Of a DNA stretch of 64,000 bases, positions 33,935 through 42,826 are shown in pieces. How positions within the stretch are numbered: the stretch's first letter is position 1; each line of letters opens with the position of its first letter. The translations under genes and the position numbers were made by a program. This stretch comes from Novosphingobium panipatense (lineage in GTDB: Bacteria; Pseudomonadota; Alphaproteobacteria; Sphingomonadales; Sphingomonadaceae): contig NZ_MSQB01000014.1 of assembly GCF_002149965.1 (NCBI RefSeq), positions 62,001-126,000 on the forward strand, read 5' to 3'. Below the pieces are notes generated by a model that ran no database searches, was not told where the DNA came from, and worked only from the letters and a program-made list of their open reading frames with translations.

Positions 33935-35169
33935 CGTGCTTCCCGGCCTTGCGACGGTGGATGGTGGACGGCGCGGTCGATCCGGCCGTACGTTCTTTCG
34001 AGAAGGCCCGCGGCTGCCATGACGATCGGTACGGGCAGAGCCAGGCAGAGCAGCGCGGTGCCGCTTTCGATGTCGCGCATCGTCAGGTAGCCGATCAGCA
34101 GCGGGCCGCAGGCGGCGCCGAGGCGGCCCAGTCCCAGGGCCCAGCCCAGTCCGGTCGTCCGCACGGCGGGCGGGTAGAACAGCGATGCGGCGGCGATCAT
34201 GCCCTTCTGTCCGCCGCCGATGCCGATCCCGGCCAGCATCGCGGCGCCGTGGAACGGCAGGCCGCCCCGTGCGGCAAAGGTGCCGAGCAGGACGATCCCG
34301 GTCAATCCGATCCCGCTCATCGCCACGAGCGCGCGGAACGGCCCCATGCGGTCGGCCAGCCAGATCATCGGCAGGGCGCCCAGAGCGGTTCCCAGCGTGA
34401 ACAGGCTCGTCGCCGTGACGGCGCTGGAGAAAGGCAGGCCTTCGCGCGCGGTGAGCAGGGGAAGCCAGGATTGCAGCGCGTAGAACAGCCCCAGCCCGAT
34501 CGAGAACATGATCCAGAACAGAAGCGTGCCGATCCTCAGACGAGGGTCGAAAAGCGCGGCGAGCGGGCGCCCGGCCTGTTCCTTCTCTTGCTGCGCTCTC
34601 TTGCCCGGCAGGACCGCGCCGAGCAGCACCACCATCAGCAGGGCGAGCGGCACGGCAGCGGCCCAGGGCGCGCGCCAGCCCGCCTGGGGCACGAGCCAGC
34701 CGCTCGTCAGGCCGGCTGCCAGGAACCCGAGCGAGAAGGCGACATAGATCCCCACTACTTTCGCCCCGCGCCAGCGCACCTGGCCTTGCCGACTGGCGAT
34801 CGAGACCGCGCTCGGCAAGGCCGCGCCGATGGCGATCCCGGTCAATACCCGGCCGAGCGCCAGCATTTCGATCCCCGGCGAAACCATGCAGAGCAAAGTC
34901 GACAGCGCCAGGCCCAGCATGGCGCCGCGCAGCACCGGCCGCTCGCCCACGCGGTCCGCCATCGGCGCGACGACGAGATATCCCAGCAGCAGTCCGAAGA
35001 TCGCCGAAGAGAGCAGCGGGCCGATCATGCCCTCCGCCAGCTTCCAGTCCCGCACCAGTCCGGGCATCGAGAAACTCAGCGACTGAAAGGCATAGCCGCT
35101 GACGAACAGCGTCATGGCGCAGCACAGGATAACCTGGACTTCGCGCTGCCTGCTCCCGACCTCCCGCAC
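33931..35169 (-). CDS. MFS transporter (AAHS-like), second copy
   Basis: A 412-residue 12-helix MFS protein: FVSGYAFQSLSFSMPGLVRDW, GYLVVAPMADRVGERPVLRGAMLGLALS, and SLFTLGTALGALPMIWLADRMGP in the second half. It is related to the first copy but distinct, with R-V-G-E-R-P instead of R-I-G-R-R-P after helix 2. GTG 35169 has GGGAG 5 bases upstream. The frame extends to GTG 35256, which would add 29 Gly/Arg-rich residues without a ribosome site, so the shorter form is preferred. The stop overlaps the next MFS start; the substrate is unknown but probably an organic or aromatic acid. Confidence 0.8.
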   Translation of the reverse strand: MREVGSRQREVQVILCCAMTLFVSGYAFQSLSFSMPGLVRDWKLAEGMIGPLLSSAIFGLLLGYLVVAPMADRVGERPVLRGAMLGLALSTLLCMVSPGIEMLALGRVLTGIAIGAALPSAVSIASRQGQVRWRGAKVVGIYVAFSLGFLAAGLTSGWLVPQAGWRAPWAAAVPLALLMVVLLGAVLPGKRAQQEKEQAGRPLAALFDPRLRIGTLLFWIMFSIGLGLFYALQSWLPLLTAREGLPFSSAVTATSLFTLGTALGALPMIWLADRMGPFRALVAMSGIGLTGIVLLGTFAARGGLPFHGAAMLAGIGIGGGQKGMIAAASLFYPPAVRTTGLGWALGLGRLGAACGPLLIGYLTMRDIESGTALLCLALPVPIVMAAAGLLERTYGRIDRAVHHPPSQGREAR

Positions 35170-35259
35170 ACGTTCTCCCGCGCCCCGCCTCCCCGACGCG
35201 GGGGCTCCCCTCCAGGTTCCGGGCGAACCGGCAATCAGGAAGGGGGAACCGTCCACGGG

Positions 35260-36792
35260 TCAGAACCGCAGGGTCATCATTGTCTGAACGAACAGGTTAT
35301 CGCCATAACCCGCGCGGGTTAAGACCTTTCCGGCATCCACGTAGTTCGCGATGCCGGAAAGGCTGACGTGCGGGTTCAAAGTCCAGTTCGCGCGGAGGCG
35401 GGCAATGTTGGCGACATGTCTGCCCGCCACGTTCTGGGTTCCGGCATAGGCCTGGGAGTTGCCGCGATAGACGGCGTCGCTCTGGTCGGGCCGCCAGTAG
35501 AACCCGGTCTCCCCGATGAGCTGGAGCTTTTTCGTTACCGGCACGCTCAGTGTCGGTGCGATGCCCATCATGTTTATCGCGCCGAGGTAGTTGTCGTCGC
35601 TGTAGATGATCGTGGCGTTGTAGAGGAAGTTGAACGCACCGACCTTGCCAGCGGTGTCGAACGTGCCGCCGCCCGAGGCATAGTCGGCATGAAAGCCCAG
35701 CCTTGGCGCGGTCGCCCCCTTGCCCAGCGCGATCGACTGGTTGGTGCTGACGCCCCAGGCATCGACGGGGCGGGCGCCGAAGCGGCCGTCCTGCTTCAGC
35801 GCCGTCCAGTCGAACGCCACAGGCCCCAGGTGTCCCCAGACCCGCGCGCCGTAAGTCTCGCGGCGATCCTTGCCGGAAAGGCGGCCCAGCGTGCGGTCGT
35901 CATCCTCGAAATGGTAGTAGAACGGGTCGACATATACTGCGGACTTGCTCCGGGGACTGCCGCCCAGCGCGAGAAAGCTGGAGTAGACGCCGCTCAGGGT
36001 TTCGCCATTGCCGATCCTGTCGTCCAGCAGTCCGGTGCCTTGCTCGGTAGGTTCGAAATGGAAAGCGGTGAAGCGGAAGCGCCGCCAGTCCATCGACAGC
36101 CGCGCGCCGTTCATCGAGACGCGTATATTGGGGTTCTCTCGCGGGCTGACGATGAAGCGCGGGCCGTCGAAGAATTCCTGCCGCCCCACGGTTACGCGCG
36201 CCACGCCCGAGCCGACCGGCGCCCGCAGCTCGGCGAACAGCTGCTGGACGATCAGGTCGTTCTTCTGGATCGGGATGTGGCGGTTCTCGTTCTTGCCGAA
36301 GATCTGCCCGGAGGCGAGTTCGCCATAGACGCGAAAGGCAGGGCCGATCCGCAGATCCGCGCCGATCGTCGTGCGTGAAAGCACTTCGACGCGGTCGGTC
36401 GTGTCGGAAAGCAGCGGCCGGGTGGAAAGGCTGACACTGCTGCGCTGGTCGCCGTTGAGGGTCAGCGAGACATTGCCGTCTTCCGCCAGCGGCATGAACT
36501 TGAGCGGCGAGGCCCAGTCCCGCTTCGCCTTGGGATTGCGGAGGAAGCGCCAGTCTTCGCCGCCGCGCAGCATCATGTAATTGGGGCCGGTGCGCGGCCC
36601 CTGTCCGTCCGCTTCGGTCTGGTAAGGGGATTTCAGCGTGGTGGCGGGCTGCGGCGCCGGGGCGACCGTCTGCGCGGAATCCGGCTGCGCGTCATTGTCC
36701 GCGGCTGCAAAAGCGCAGCCCGGCATGAGCAGTCCGATCGTAACGCATCCGGCAAGGCCCCGATCGCGCAGCGGAAAGATCCGGTTGCGCAT
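35260..36792 (-). CDS. Outer-membrane porin, alginate-export-like domain
   Basis: A 510-residue protein with a signal peptide (GLLMPGCAFAAADND) and a beta-barrel resembling the alginate-export (AlgE-like) domain proteins: NYMMLRGGEDWRFL, RVEVLSRTTIGADLRIGPAFRVYGEL, TVGRQEFFDGPRFIVSPRENPNIR, and a C-terminal Phe in MMTLRF. In sphingomonads such porins often accompany catabolic transport genes rather than alginate synthesis, and no alginate genes are seen. ATG 36792 has GAGAGG upstream. It lies between the MBL-fold hydrolase and two MFS genes in one operon, so it probably lets the substrate of those carriers cross the outer membrane. Confidence 0.82.
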   Translation of the reverse strand: MRNRIFPLRDRGLAGCVTIGLLMPGCAFAAADNDAQPDSAQTVAPAPQPATTLKSPYQTEADGQGPRTGPNYMMLRGGEDWRFLRNPKAKRDWASPLKFMPLAEDGNVSLTLNGDQRSSVSLSTRPLLSDTTDRVEVLSRTTIGADLRIGPAFRVYGELASGQIFGKNENRHIPIQKNDLIVQQLFAELRAPVGSGVARVTVGRQEFFDGPRFIVSPRENPNIRVSMNGARLSMDWRRFRFTAFHFEPTEQGTGLLDDRIGNGETLSGVYSSFLALGGSPRSKSAVYVDPFYYHFEDDDRTLGRLSGKDRRETYGARVWGHLGPVAFDWTALKQDGRFGARPVDAWGVSTNQSIALGKGATAPRLGFHADYASGGGTFDTAGKVGAFNFLYNATIIYSDDNYLGAINMMGIAPTLSVPVTKKLQLIGETGFYWRPDQSDAVYRGNSQAYAGTQNVAGRHVANIARLRANWTLNPHVSLSGIANYVDAGKVLTRAGYGDNLFVQTMMTLRF

Positions 36793-36809
36793 CGTTGTCC
36801 TCTCGCCGC

Positions 36810-37808
36810 TTACCCGAGCGGGATTTCCATGAGATCGCGGCCGACCACGATCTCGCCCTTGTAGTGCTTGGCCACTTCGTCTCGCCACATGGCGTCGGTG
36901 ATCCACTCCATGTCGCCGGGCACGAAATGGCTGAGCACCAGTTTCTTCACGCCTGCGCGCGCAGCGATCTGCCCGACCTGTTCGGCCGTGGTGTGGCTTT
37001 CGATCAGGTGGTTGCGGAAAGTGGGTGTGCCGTTCGCGCGCTTCACCAGTTCATCGACGCCCGGCACGTAGAGAACTTCGTGAACCAGAATGTCGGCACC
37101 CCGCGCGAAATCGGCAAGGGCGGGGTTGTAGGCGGTATCGCCCGAATAGACGACGCTGCCGTAAGGCGTCTCGAAACGGTAGGCGAGATTGTCGAGCGGC
37201 GGGTGCGGGGTGGTGAAGGCCGAGACCCTGACGTTTCCTTCCGCTATGACCGGTCCCTGCTTCGGCGCGAAATCGTGCGCGCGAAGGAGCGTGGCGGGAT
37301 TGACGCGGCCTTCGTCGGCCATGCGGGTGGCGATGTCCATGCGGTTGAGCCGCCAGTAGTCGGCGGCCATGGCCTCGATCCCGACGGGGCCATAGGCATC
37401 GACCGGCTTCCTCAGCGCGCCCGCCGCCCACATGTTGTAGACGAGGTTGCCGAATTCCAGCTGATGGTCCGAATGCATGTGCGAAATGAAGATCGCGCGG
37501 ATATCCGCCAGATTCAGCCCCGCTTTCACGATCTGCGCGGTCACGCCCATGCCGGTGTCGATGACGTAGACCTTGCCGTCCACCACCAGCGCATTGGCGG
37601 GGTTCGAACGGGTTCCGCCCACGCGCGGCCCGCCCTTGGTGCCGAGCAAAACCAGCCTGGCGCCCTTGGCAGGCGCCGTCTTCGCGCCCGGCGCCTGCGC
37701 CAGCAGCGACGATGCCGATCCGGCCAGCAGCGAGCCGGCGGCGGCGGTCATGGCCGTCTGCAACATGCCCCGACGATTGAACTTGGCGATATGCGACCCG
37801 GAAAACAT
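36810..37808 (-). CDS. Exported MBL-fold metallohydrolase
   Basis: A 332-residue metallo-beta-lactamase-fold protein. N-terminal NRRGMLQTAMTAAAG is a twin-arginine-type signal, so export in folded form is likely. Zinc motif HMHSDH, then a later GDT (VVYSGDTAYN) and LSHFVPGD with further metal ligands are present. It resembles the lactonase or arylsulfatase/RNase Z-like branch; the substrate is unknown. ATG 37808 has GGAGAGG upstream; a GTG at 37820 is an alternative. It heads the operon continuing with porin and two MFS carriers, suggesting hydrolysis of an ester or lactone before or after uptake. It is divergent from a TetR gene. Confidence 0.85.
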   Translation of the reverse strand: MFSGSHIAKFNRRGMLQTAMTAAAGSLLAGSASSLLAQAPGAKTAPAKGARLVLLGTKGGPRVGGTRSNPANALVVDGKVYVIDTGMGVTAQIVKAGLNLADIRAIFISHMHSDHQLEFGNLVYNMWAAGALRKPVDAYGPVGIEAMAADYWRLNRMDIATRMADEGRVNPATLLRAHDFAPKQGPVIAEGNVRVSAFTTPHPPLDNLAYRFETPYGSVVYSGDTAYNPALADFARGADILVHEVLYVPGVDELVKRANGTPTFRNHLIESHTTAEQVGQIAARAGVKKLVLSHFVPGDMEWITDAMWRDEVAKHYKGEIVVGRDLMEIPLG

Positions 37809-37879
37809 CAACCTCTCCACCTTCGAACAGCCAGCCCTGAACGGGCTTGTTGGCCATGGCCTATCATCGGCTGCAAAGG

Positions 37880-37906
37880 TTCGTCAATACGAATAAGAGT
37901 CTCATT
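37880..37906. promoter_or_regulatory. Probable TetR operator between divergent genes
   Basis: AATAAGAGTCTCATT (37892-37906) is a 15-bp near-palindrome with one mismatched pair. TTCGT (37880-37884) and ACGAA (37889-37893) form a second small inverted repeat overlapping it. Both lie in the 122-bp gap between the MBL-hydrolase operon and the TetR gene, where a local regulator would bind. Confidence 0.4.
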
Positions 37907-37930
37907 CTGTTTTGATGATGAATTTGCGCC

Positions 37931-38632
37931 ATGGACAAGCCGTTTGCTATCGGCAATGCCGCTGCGATGACCGACGCGGCGCTTCCCATCGATATCGAGG
38001 ATGATCTGGCCAGAGTGGGGGTGACTCCCGCTCTCCAGTCCCGCAGCCGCACCTTGCGCGACCGGCTGATCGGCGAAGCTCTGGCCATTGCCCGCAAGCA
38101 GCCGTTCGACGATGTCAGCATCATCGACATTTGCGCAGCGGCGGGCTGTTCCACCGGCGCTTTCTATTCCCGGTTTCCCGACAAGATCACGCTGTTCAAG
38201 GCGGTGATGGTCTTTGCGGCCGCCGAATCCGGCCCGCTGCTGGAGAGCATCGTGCGCGAGGCGCCGTTCGGGGAGATCGTGCCCAGGCTCGTGGCGGCGC
38301 AAGTGGAGCGATACTTGCGCCACGCCATGTTCTTCCGCTCCGCCTTCAAGGTCAGCCTCGATTCCGAACAGGCCTGGGAGCCGTTCCGGCGCAATGCCCA
38401 TAACCTTGCCGGGGCCTATATCGAACGCGTTCTGGCAGTGCCGGGTGTCGACCCGGACGACCTGCGGATCGACCGGATTCGCTTCGCCTTTCAGGTCATG
38501 TACGGCGTGCTCAACAATACACTGAGCAACCGTCCGGGCCCCTTCGTCCTGGAGAGCGACGAATTCCCCGCGCTGCTGGAGGAGGCGATGATGGCCACCA
38601 TGGACCTGCCGCCCCCTCGCGAGATATTCTGA
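37931..38632 (+). CDS. TetR-family transcriptional regulator
   Basis: A 233-residue TetR-type regulator. The helix-turn-helix is at about residues 45-92: RDRLIGEALAIARKQPFDDVSIIDICAAAGCSTGAFYSRFPDKITLFKAVM. The C-terminal ligand domain shows no specific match. ATG 37931 gives a 40-residue leader before the DNA-binding domain; ATG 37967 is an alternative, and neither has a clear ribosome site. It is divergent from the MBL-porin-MFS operon, its likely target. It converges on the next MFS gene with only 3 bases between stop codons. Confidence 0.85.
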   Translation: MDKPFAIGNAAAMTDAALPIDIEDDLARVGVTPALQSRSRTLRDRLIGEALAIARKQPFDDVSIIDICAAAGCSTGAFYSRFPDKITLFKAVMVFAAAESGPLLESIVREAPFGEIVPRLVAAQVERYLRHAMFFRSAFKVSLDSEQAWEPFRRNAHNLAGAYIERVLAVPGVDPDDLRIDRIRFAFQVMYGVLNNTLSNRPGPFVLESDEFPALLEEAMMATMDLPPPREIF

Positions 38633-38635
38633 AGA

Positions 38636-39838
38636 TCAGGCCTGTGTCGGCGCGGGAAGGGCCTCTCCGGCGGCCCCGGAAGCCCGACCGAGGAACACCA
38701 GCAGGAGTCCCGCAGCGGCGAGCAGGCTGCCCGTCATCGCGACGGCGCCGTAGCCCAGCCCCGCCTTCACCACGGCCGCGCCGCTGGCAGCGCCCACGGC
38801 ATTGCCGAGATTGAAGGCGCCGACATTGATGGAGGAGGCCAGGCCCGGCGCTTCGGAGGCGGCCTCCATCACGCGCATCTGGACGGGCGGGACAAGCGCG
38901 AAGGCGGCGGCGCCCCAGGCCAGCAATCCGATCGCGGCGCCGACTTGCGATGTCAGGGCAAGCGGCAGTGCCAGCATGACGGCGGCCAGCAGGGCGAGGA
39001 ACAGCTTCGTCGCGCCGTCCAGCGACCAGTCCGCCAGCTTTCCGCCCAGCCAGTTGCCGATGGTGAAGCCCACGCCGATCAGCGCCAGGGCCAGAGTGAC
39101 GAAGCCGTTGGAGGCGTGTGCCAGTTCGGTCAGCGCCGGGGTGACGTAAGTATAGAGCGTGAACATGGCCGCCGCGCCCATCACGGTCGTCGCCATGGCC
39201 AGAAGTACGGGCCTGCTGGTAAGCACTCTGAGTTCCTTGGCCACGTCGGGCCGGGTTCCGGCGGCACCCTTGGGCAGGGCAGCCCAGAGCGCGGCAATGG
39301 CCACGAGGCCGATCAGAGCCGTACCCCCGAAGGCCATTCGCCACCCGACCTGCTGACCGATCCAGGTCGCCGCGGGTACGCCGCCGATATTGGCGATCGT
39401 CAGGCCCAGGAACATCGTGGCCACGGCGCTCCCCTGCTTCTCCCGGGGCACTGCGCTTGCGGCAACGACGGCGCCGATCCCGAAGAACGCGCCGTGGTTG
39501 AGGCTGGTGACCAGCCGGGCCAGAAGCAGCGTGAAATAGCCGGGCGCCATGGCCGACATCAGGTTGCCCACAGTGAATATGCCCATGAGCATGATCAGCG
39601 CGGCACGCCTGCCGAAGCGCGCAAAGGCAAGGGTCATGACCGGCGCGCCGACAAGGACGCCGATCGCATAGGCGCTGACCAGCAGGCCTGCGGTCGGAAT
39701 GGAAACCCGGACGCCGTCGGCGATCACCGGCAGCAGTCCCATCGGTGAAAACTCGGTCGTGCCGATTCCGAACGCGCCGATGGCCAATGCCAGAAGGATG
39801 CCGCGCGGATCGGCGGTTGGAGCGGTACGGGGTGTCAT
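38636..39838 (-). CDS. MFS drug/solute efflux transporter (AraJ/YdhP-like DHA1)
   Basis: A 400-residue 12-helix transporter. AIGAFGIGTTEFSPMGLLPVIADGV in helix 1 and GVLVGAPVMTLAFARFGRRAALIMLM are the marks of the DHA1 group that includes AraJ, YdhP and NepI, commonly efflux carriers for sugars, purines or drugs. It follows the aldo/keto reductase gene after 14 bp on the same strand, so the two are probably one transcript governed by the divergent LysR protein. Efflux of the reductase product or a toxic carbonyl is possible but inferred. Confidence 0.85.
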   Translation of the reverse strand: MTPRTAPTADPRGILLALAIGAFGIGTTEFSPMGLLPVIADGVRVSIPTAGLLVSAYAIGVLVGAPVMTLAFARFGRRAALIMLMGIFTVGNLMSAMAPGYFTLLLARLVTSLNHGAFFGIGAVVAASAVPREKQGSAVATMFLGLTIANIGGVPAATWIGQQVGWRMAFGGTALIGLVAIAALWAALPKGAAGTRPDVAKELRVLTSRPVLLAMATTVMGAAAMFTLYTYVTPALTELAHASNGFVTLALALIGVGFTIGNWLGGKLADWSLDGATKLFLALLAAVMLALPLALTSQVGAAIGLLAWGAAAFALVPPVQMRVMEAASEAPGLASSINVGAFNLGNAVGAASGAAVVKAGLGYGAVAMTGSLLAAAGLLLVFLGRASGAAGEALPAPTQA

Positions 39839-39852
39839 GACGGAAATGACCT

Positions 39853-40887
39853 TTAAACGAGAGGCGGGTTGAGGCGGGCGAAGCCTTCCTGCTGGTGATA
39901 GGGCGTGTGCGGATAGGCGGGCAGCGATGCGCTGGCGGCGTCCAGTCTGCCGACCTGTTCCGGCGAGAGTGCCCAGCCTACCGCGCCAAGGTTCTGGCGC
40001 AGCTGTTCCTCGTTGCGGGCACCGATGATCACCGAGGACACCGTGGGGCGGCGCAGCAGCCAGTTGAGCGCGACTTGCGGCACGCTCCGCCCGGTTTCGG
40101 CGGCCACGATGTCGAGAGCATCGACCACGCGGTAGAGATGTTCGTCCTCCACGGGCGGCGCGAACTGGGCGGTGTCGTGCAGGCGGCTGCCAGCGGGGAT
40201 GGGGCTGGAGCGGCGGATCCGGCCGGTCAGTCGGCCCCAGCCGAGCGGGCTCCAGACCAGTGCGCCCACGCCCTGATCGGCGGCCAGCGGCATGAGGTCC
40301 GCTTCATAGGCGCGGCCGATCAGCGAGTAGTAGACCTGATGCGCGGCCATGCGCGGCCAGCCGCGGCGGTCGGCGGCGGCCAGCGCCTTCATCAGCGCCC
40401 AGCCGGGATAGTTCGAAACGCCGACGTGGCGGACTTTGCCCGCGCGCACCAGCATGTCGAGCGTGACCAGCAACTCGTCCACGGGCGTAGCGGCATCGTA
40501 GGCATGAAGCTGGAGCAGGTCGATATGGTCCGTGCCGAGACGGTGCAGGGCATTCTCCACGGCCCCGATCAGGCGCGAGCGCGAAACGCCCCAATCGCCG
40601 GGGCCGTCTCCGGTGGGCAAACCGGTCTTCGTAGAGACCAGCACCTCGCCGCGCCGCCCCTTGATGGCCGCGCCCAGCACTTCCTCGGAGGCGCCGTTCG
40701 AATAGACGTCGGCGGTGTCGAACAGGTTGACGCCCGCTTCCAGGCAGATGTCCACCAGCCGCCTCGCTTCGGCGACATCGCTGGTGCCCCAGGCGCCAAA
40801 CAGCGGCCCGGTGCCGCCAAAAGTGCCGGTGCCGAAGCTGAGGGCAGGTACGCGCAGGCCCGAGGCGCCCAACTGGCGGTATTCCAT
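39853..40887 (-). CDS. Aldo/keto reductase
   Basis: A 344-residue NADPH-dependent aldo/keto reductase with the TIM-barrel signature blocks: FGTGTFGG, LVDICLEAGVNLFDTADVYSNGASEEVLG with catalytic Asp and Tyr, STKTG with catalytic Lys, and LLQLHAYD with the His. NWLLRRPTVSSVIIGARNEEQLRQNL binds the cofactor phosphate. It probably reduces a carbonyl compound in the cytoplasm. ATG 40887 is the start; the open frame continues upstream as shadow of the LysR gene. It heads an operon with an MFS exporter, divergent from a LysR gene with 69 bp between the starts. Confidence 0.92.
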   Translation of the reverse strand: MEYRQLGASGLRVPALSFGTGTFGGTGPLFGAWGTSDVAEARRLVDICLEAGVNLFDTADVYSNGASEEVLGAAIKGRRGEVLVSTKTGLPTGDGPGDWGVSRSRLIGAVENALHRLGTDHIDLLQLHAYDAATPVDELLVTLDMLVRAGKVRHVGVSNYPGWALMKALAAADRRGWPRMAAHQVYYSLIGRAYEADLMPLAADQGVGALVWSPLGWGRLTGRIRRSSPIPAGSRLHDTAQFAPPVEDEHLYRVVDALDIVAAETGRSVPQVALNWLLRRPTVSSVIIGARNEEQLRQNLGAVGWALSPEQVGRLDAASASLPAYPHTPYHQQEGFARLNPPLV

Positions 40888-40956
40888 CGTAGAACCTTTC
40901 CTATGTTCCGAGATGCAAAAATGGACTGCCGGGCATCGGCGCGGTAGGCTGCATGA

Positions 40957-41880
40957 ATGCGAAAGATTTTTGAATCCGATGCAAAGACACCGCTCGGCGC
41001 GGACCGGGCCCGGGCGCTGGAGGTGTTCTCGACGGTGGCGGCGGAAGGCAGCTTTTCCGCCGCGGGGCGCTTGCTGGGCCTGACCCCTTCGGCGGTCAGC
41101 CGTACCGTGGACCGCATAGAGGCGCGCCTTGGCGTAAGGCTGCTGCTGCGGACTACCCGCGCGCTCTCCCTGACGGCCGAAGGGCAGGCCTATCTGGGCG
41201 CGGCGCGGCGGATCCTGGCCGATCTCGACGACGCGGAGCAGGCCATTGCCGATCGCGGCACCCCGCGCGGTCGGCTGCGCATCAGCGTGTCCCATGCCCA
41301 TGGCCGCCTGACCGTCGTGCCGCTGCTCGGCGAGTTCGCCCGCCGCTATCCGCATATTCTGGTCGATATCGGCGTGACCGACCAGCTGGTCGACGTCGCG
41401 GCGGGAGAAGCCGATGTGGCGATCCGCTTCGGGCCGCTGGCCGACAGTGCGCTGACGGCGCGCAAACTGGGCGAGAACCGCCGCGTGATCGTTGCGGCCC
41501 CGGCCTATCTTGCGCGGCACGGCACGCCGCAAGTGCCGGAAGACCTGCACGGTCACAATTGCCTGAACTTCAACTTCCGCCGTGCGGAGCCGGTCTGGCC
41601 CTTCCGGCGCGATGGCCGCGATTATGCACTCAGCGTGCGCGGCACTCTCGAAGCCAACAACGGCGAGACGCTTGGCCAGCTGGCGGCGGACGGGGTGGGG
41701 ATCACCCGGGTCGGCCGGTTCAGCGTGGTGGACGAAATCGCGTCGGGACGGCTGGTTCCGATCCTGGAGGACTTCAATCCGGGCGACGTGGAACTGATCC
41801 ACGCGGTCTTTGCAGGCGGCGCCAACATGCCCGCGCGGGTGCGGGTTTTCGTGGACTATCTGAGCGAACGGATGCGCTAG
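40957..41880 (+). CDS. LysR-family transcriptional regulator
   Basis: A 307-residue LysR-type regulator. Helix-turn-helix at about residues 20-80: ARALEVFSTVAAEGSFSAAGRLLGLTPSAVSRTVDRIEARLGVRLLLRTTRALSLT. The substrate-binding domain includes GRLRISVSHAHGRLTVVPLLGEFARRYPHI and AGEADVAIRFGPL. Divergent orientation to the aldo/keto reductase and MFS pair, with the usual short shared promoter, makes those its likely targets. The effector is unknown. Confidence 0.92.
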   Translation: MRKIFESDAKTPLGADRARALEVFSTVAAEGSFSAAGRLLGLTPSAVSRTVDRIEARLGVRLLLRTTRALSLTAEGQAYLGAARRILADLDDAEQAIADRGTPRGRLRISVSHAHGRLTVVPLLGEFARRYPHILVDIGVTDQLVDVAAGEADVAIRFGPLADSALTARKLGENRRVIVAAPAYLARHGTPQVPEDLHGHNCLNFNFRRAEPVWPFRRDGRDYALSVRGTLEANNGETLGQLAADGVGITRVGRFSVVDEIASGRLVPILEDFNPGDVELIHAVFAGGANMPARVRVFVDYLSERMR

Positions 41881-42037
41881 GCCGACCCGGCTTCAGCGAT
41901 CCGGTCGAAACCCTGCGCGGCAATCGGGCGTTCAAGTGCCTGTACCCTTGTCGTTCGGGGTGAATGGCATCGGTTTTTTTGGCCTATTGCACCTTGCGCA
42001 ATTCGCTATATCCGGCCGCAGACAGTTGAGGGCGAAG

Positions 42038-42769
42038 ATGACAGACTATTGCCACCAGAGTGCTTCCGGTAAGATTGCGATCACGGTCGCGCCGCGTAGT
42101 ATCGGGCGGGGCGTGGCGCCTTTACTGGCAGCCATACTCGTCACGGCCGCGCCTTTCGGCACGGCTGCGGCGCAGGCACAGGCGCAGGCACAGTCCCGGG
42201 TCTCGCCGGAGCAGTTTCCGATGCAGTCGCCGGTCGGGCCTTCCCCATCGCCGCAGGCGCCCGCTGCCCATGGCGATCATGGGCCGGGGGCCATGCCGAG
42301 CCCGATGTCCTGTCCTTCGGACCCGGTCGATCTGCCGCCCGAACTCGCGGCCTGGAATGCGCGCAAACCGCTGCTTGCTGCGCGTGATACGCGCTCGCTT
42401 TCGGGCGCGAAGCTTGACGTCGGCAAGGCCGTGGCAGGCGGTCTGCGGCCGACCGCGGAGTTGCGCTATCCCCAGCGCCCGGAAAAGCCCGGCAGTTCCG
42501 CCAGCTTCGGCGGGCTCTATACTTTCGCCGTTGCCGAAGCGGGCAGCTACCGCGTCGCGCTTGGCGCGGCGGCCTGGGTGGATGTCGTGAAGGCAGGGGC
42601 GACGGTGGGCAAGGGCAGCGTCATGACGTCCACCGCGCATGGCCACGGCCCGGACTGCTCCGGCATTCGCAAGATGGTGGACTTCACGCTCAAGCCCGGC
42701 ACTTATCTGCTCCAGATCTCGGGCAATGCGGTGGATCGCCTGCCGCTGCTGGTTACGCGCCTCCCCTGA
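42038..42769 (+). CDS. Small exported protein of unknown function, next to siderophore receptor
   Basis: A 243-residue protein with a hydrophobic export segment (about residues 24-46, LLAAILVTAAPFGTAAAQA), then a Gln/Ala/Pro-rich stretch, a His-containing HGDHGPGAMPSPMSCP, and a compact domain with PELAAWNARKPL, FGGLYTFAVAEAGSYRVALGAAAWVDVV and HGHGPDCSGIRKMVDFTLKPGTYLLQISG. I recall sphingomonad proteins of this shape being labelled homogentisate dioxygenase, but the length and residues do not support that enzyme. The His, Asp and Cys clusters could bind a metal. GAGGG precedes ATG 42038; the frame is open to 41936. It precedes a siderophore receptor gene by 180 bp. Confidence 0.7.
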   Translation: MTDYCHQSASGKIAITVAPRSIGRGVAPLLAAILVTAAPFGTAAAQAQAQAQSRVSPEQFPMQSPVGPSPSPQAPAAHGDHGPGAMPSPMSCPSDPVDLPPELAAWNARKPLLAARDTRSLSGAKLDVGKAVAGGLRPTAELRYPQRPEKPGSSASFGGLYTFAVAEAGSYRVALGAAAWVDVVKAGATVGKGSVMTSTAHGHGPDCSGIRKMVDFTLKPGTYLLQISGNAVDRLPLLVTRLP

Positions 42770-42826
42770 TACGTCGTCCGTAACGGAGAGGCTCTTCTTT
42801 GTTACAGAGCGTAGAAATAGGTTGCG

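Noticed and set aside
41985-42001. Fourth Fur-like box (ATTGCACCTTGCGCAAT)
   Set aside because: Only the outer 5 bases pair and the 7-5-7 half-site TGCGA is not kept on both sides.
42038-42769. Homogentisate 1,2-dioxygenase
   Set aside because: I recall this label on similar sphingomonad proteins, but the protein is far shorter than that enzyme, is exported, and lacks its cupin iron motif.
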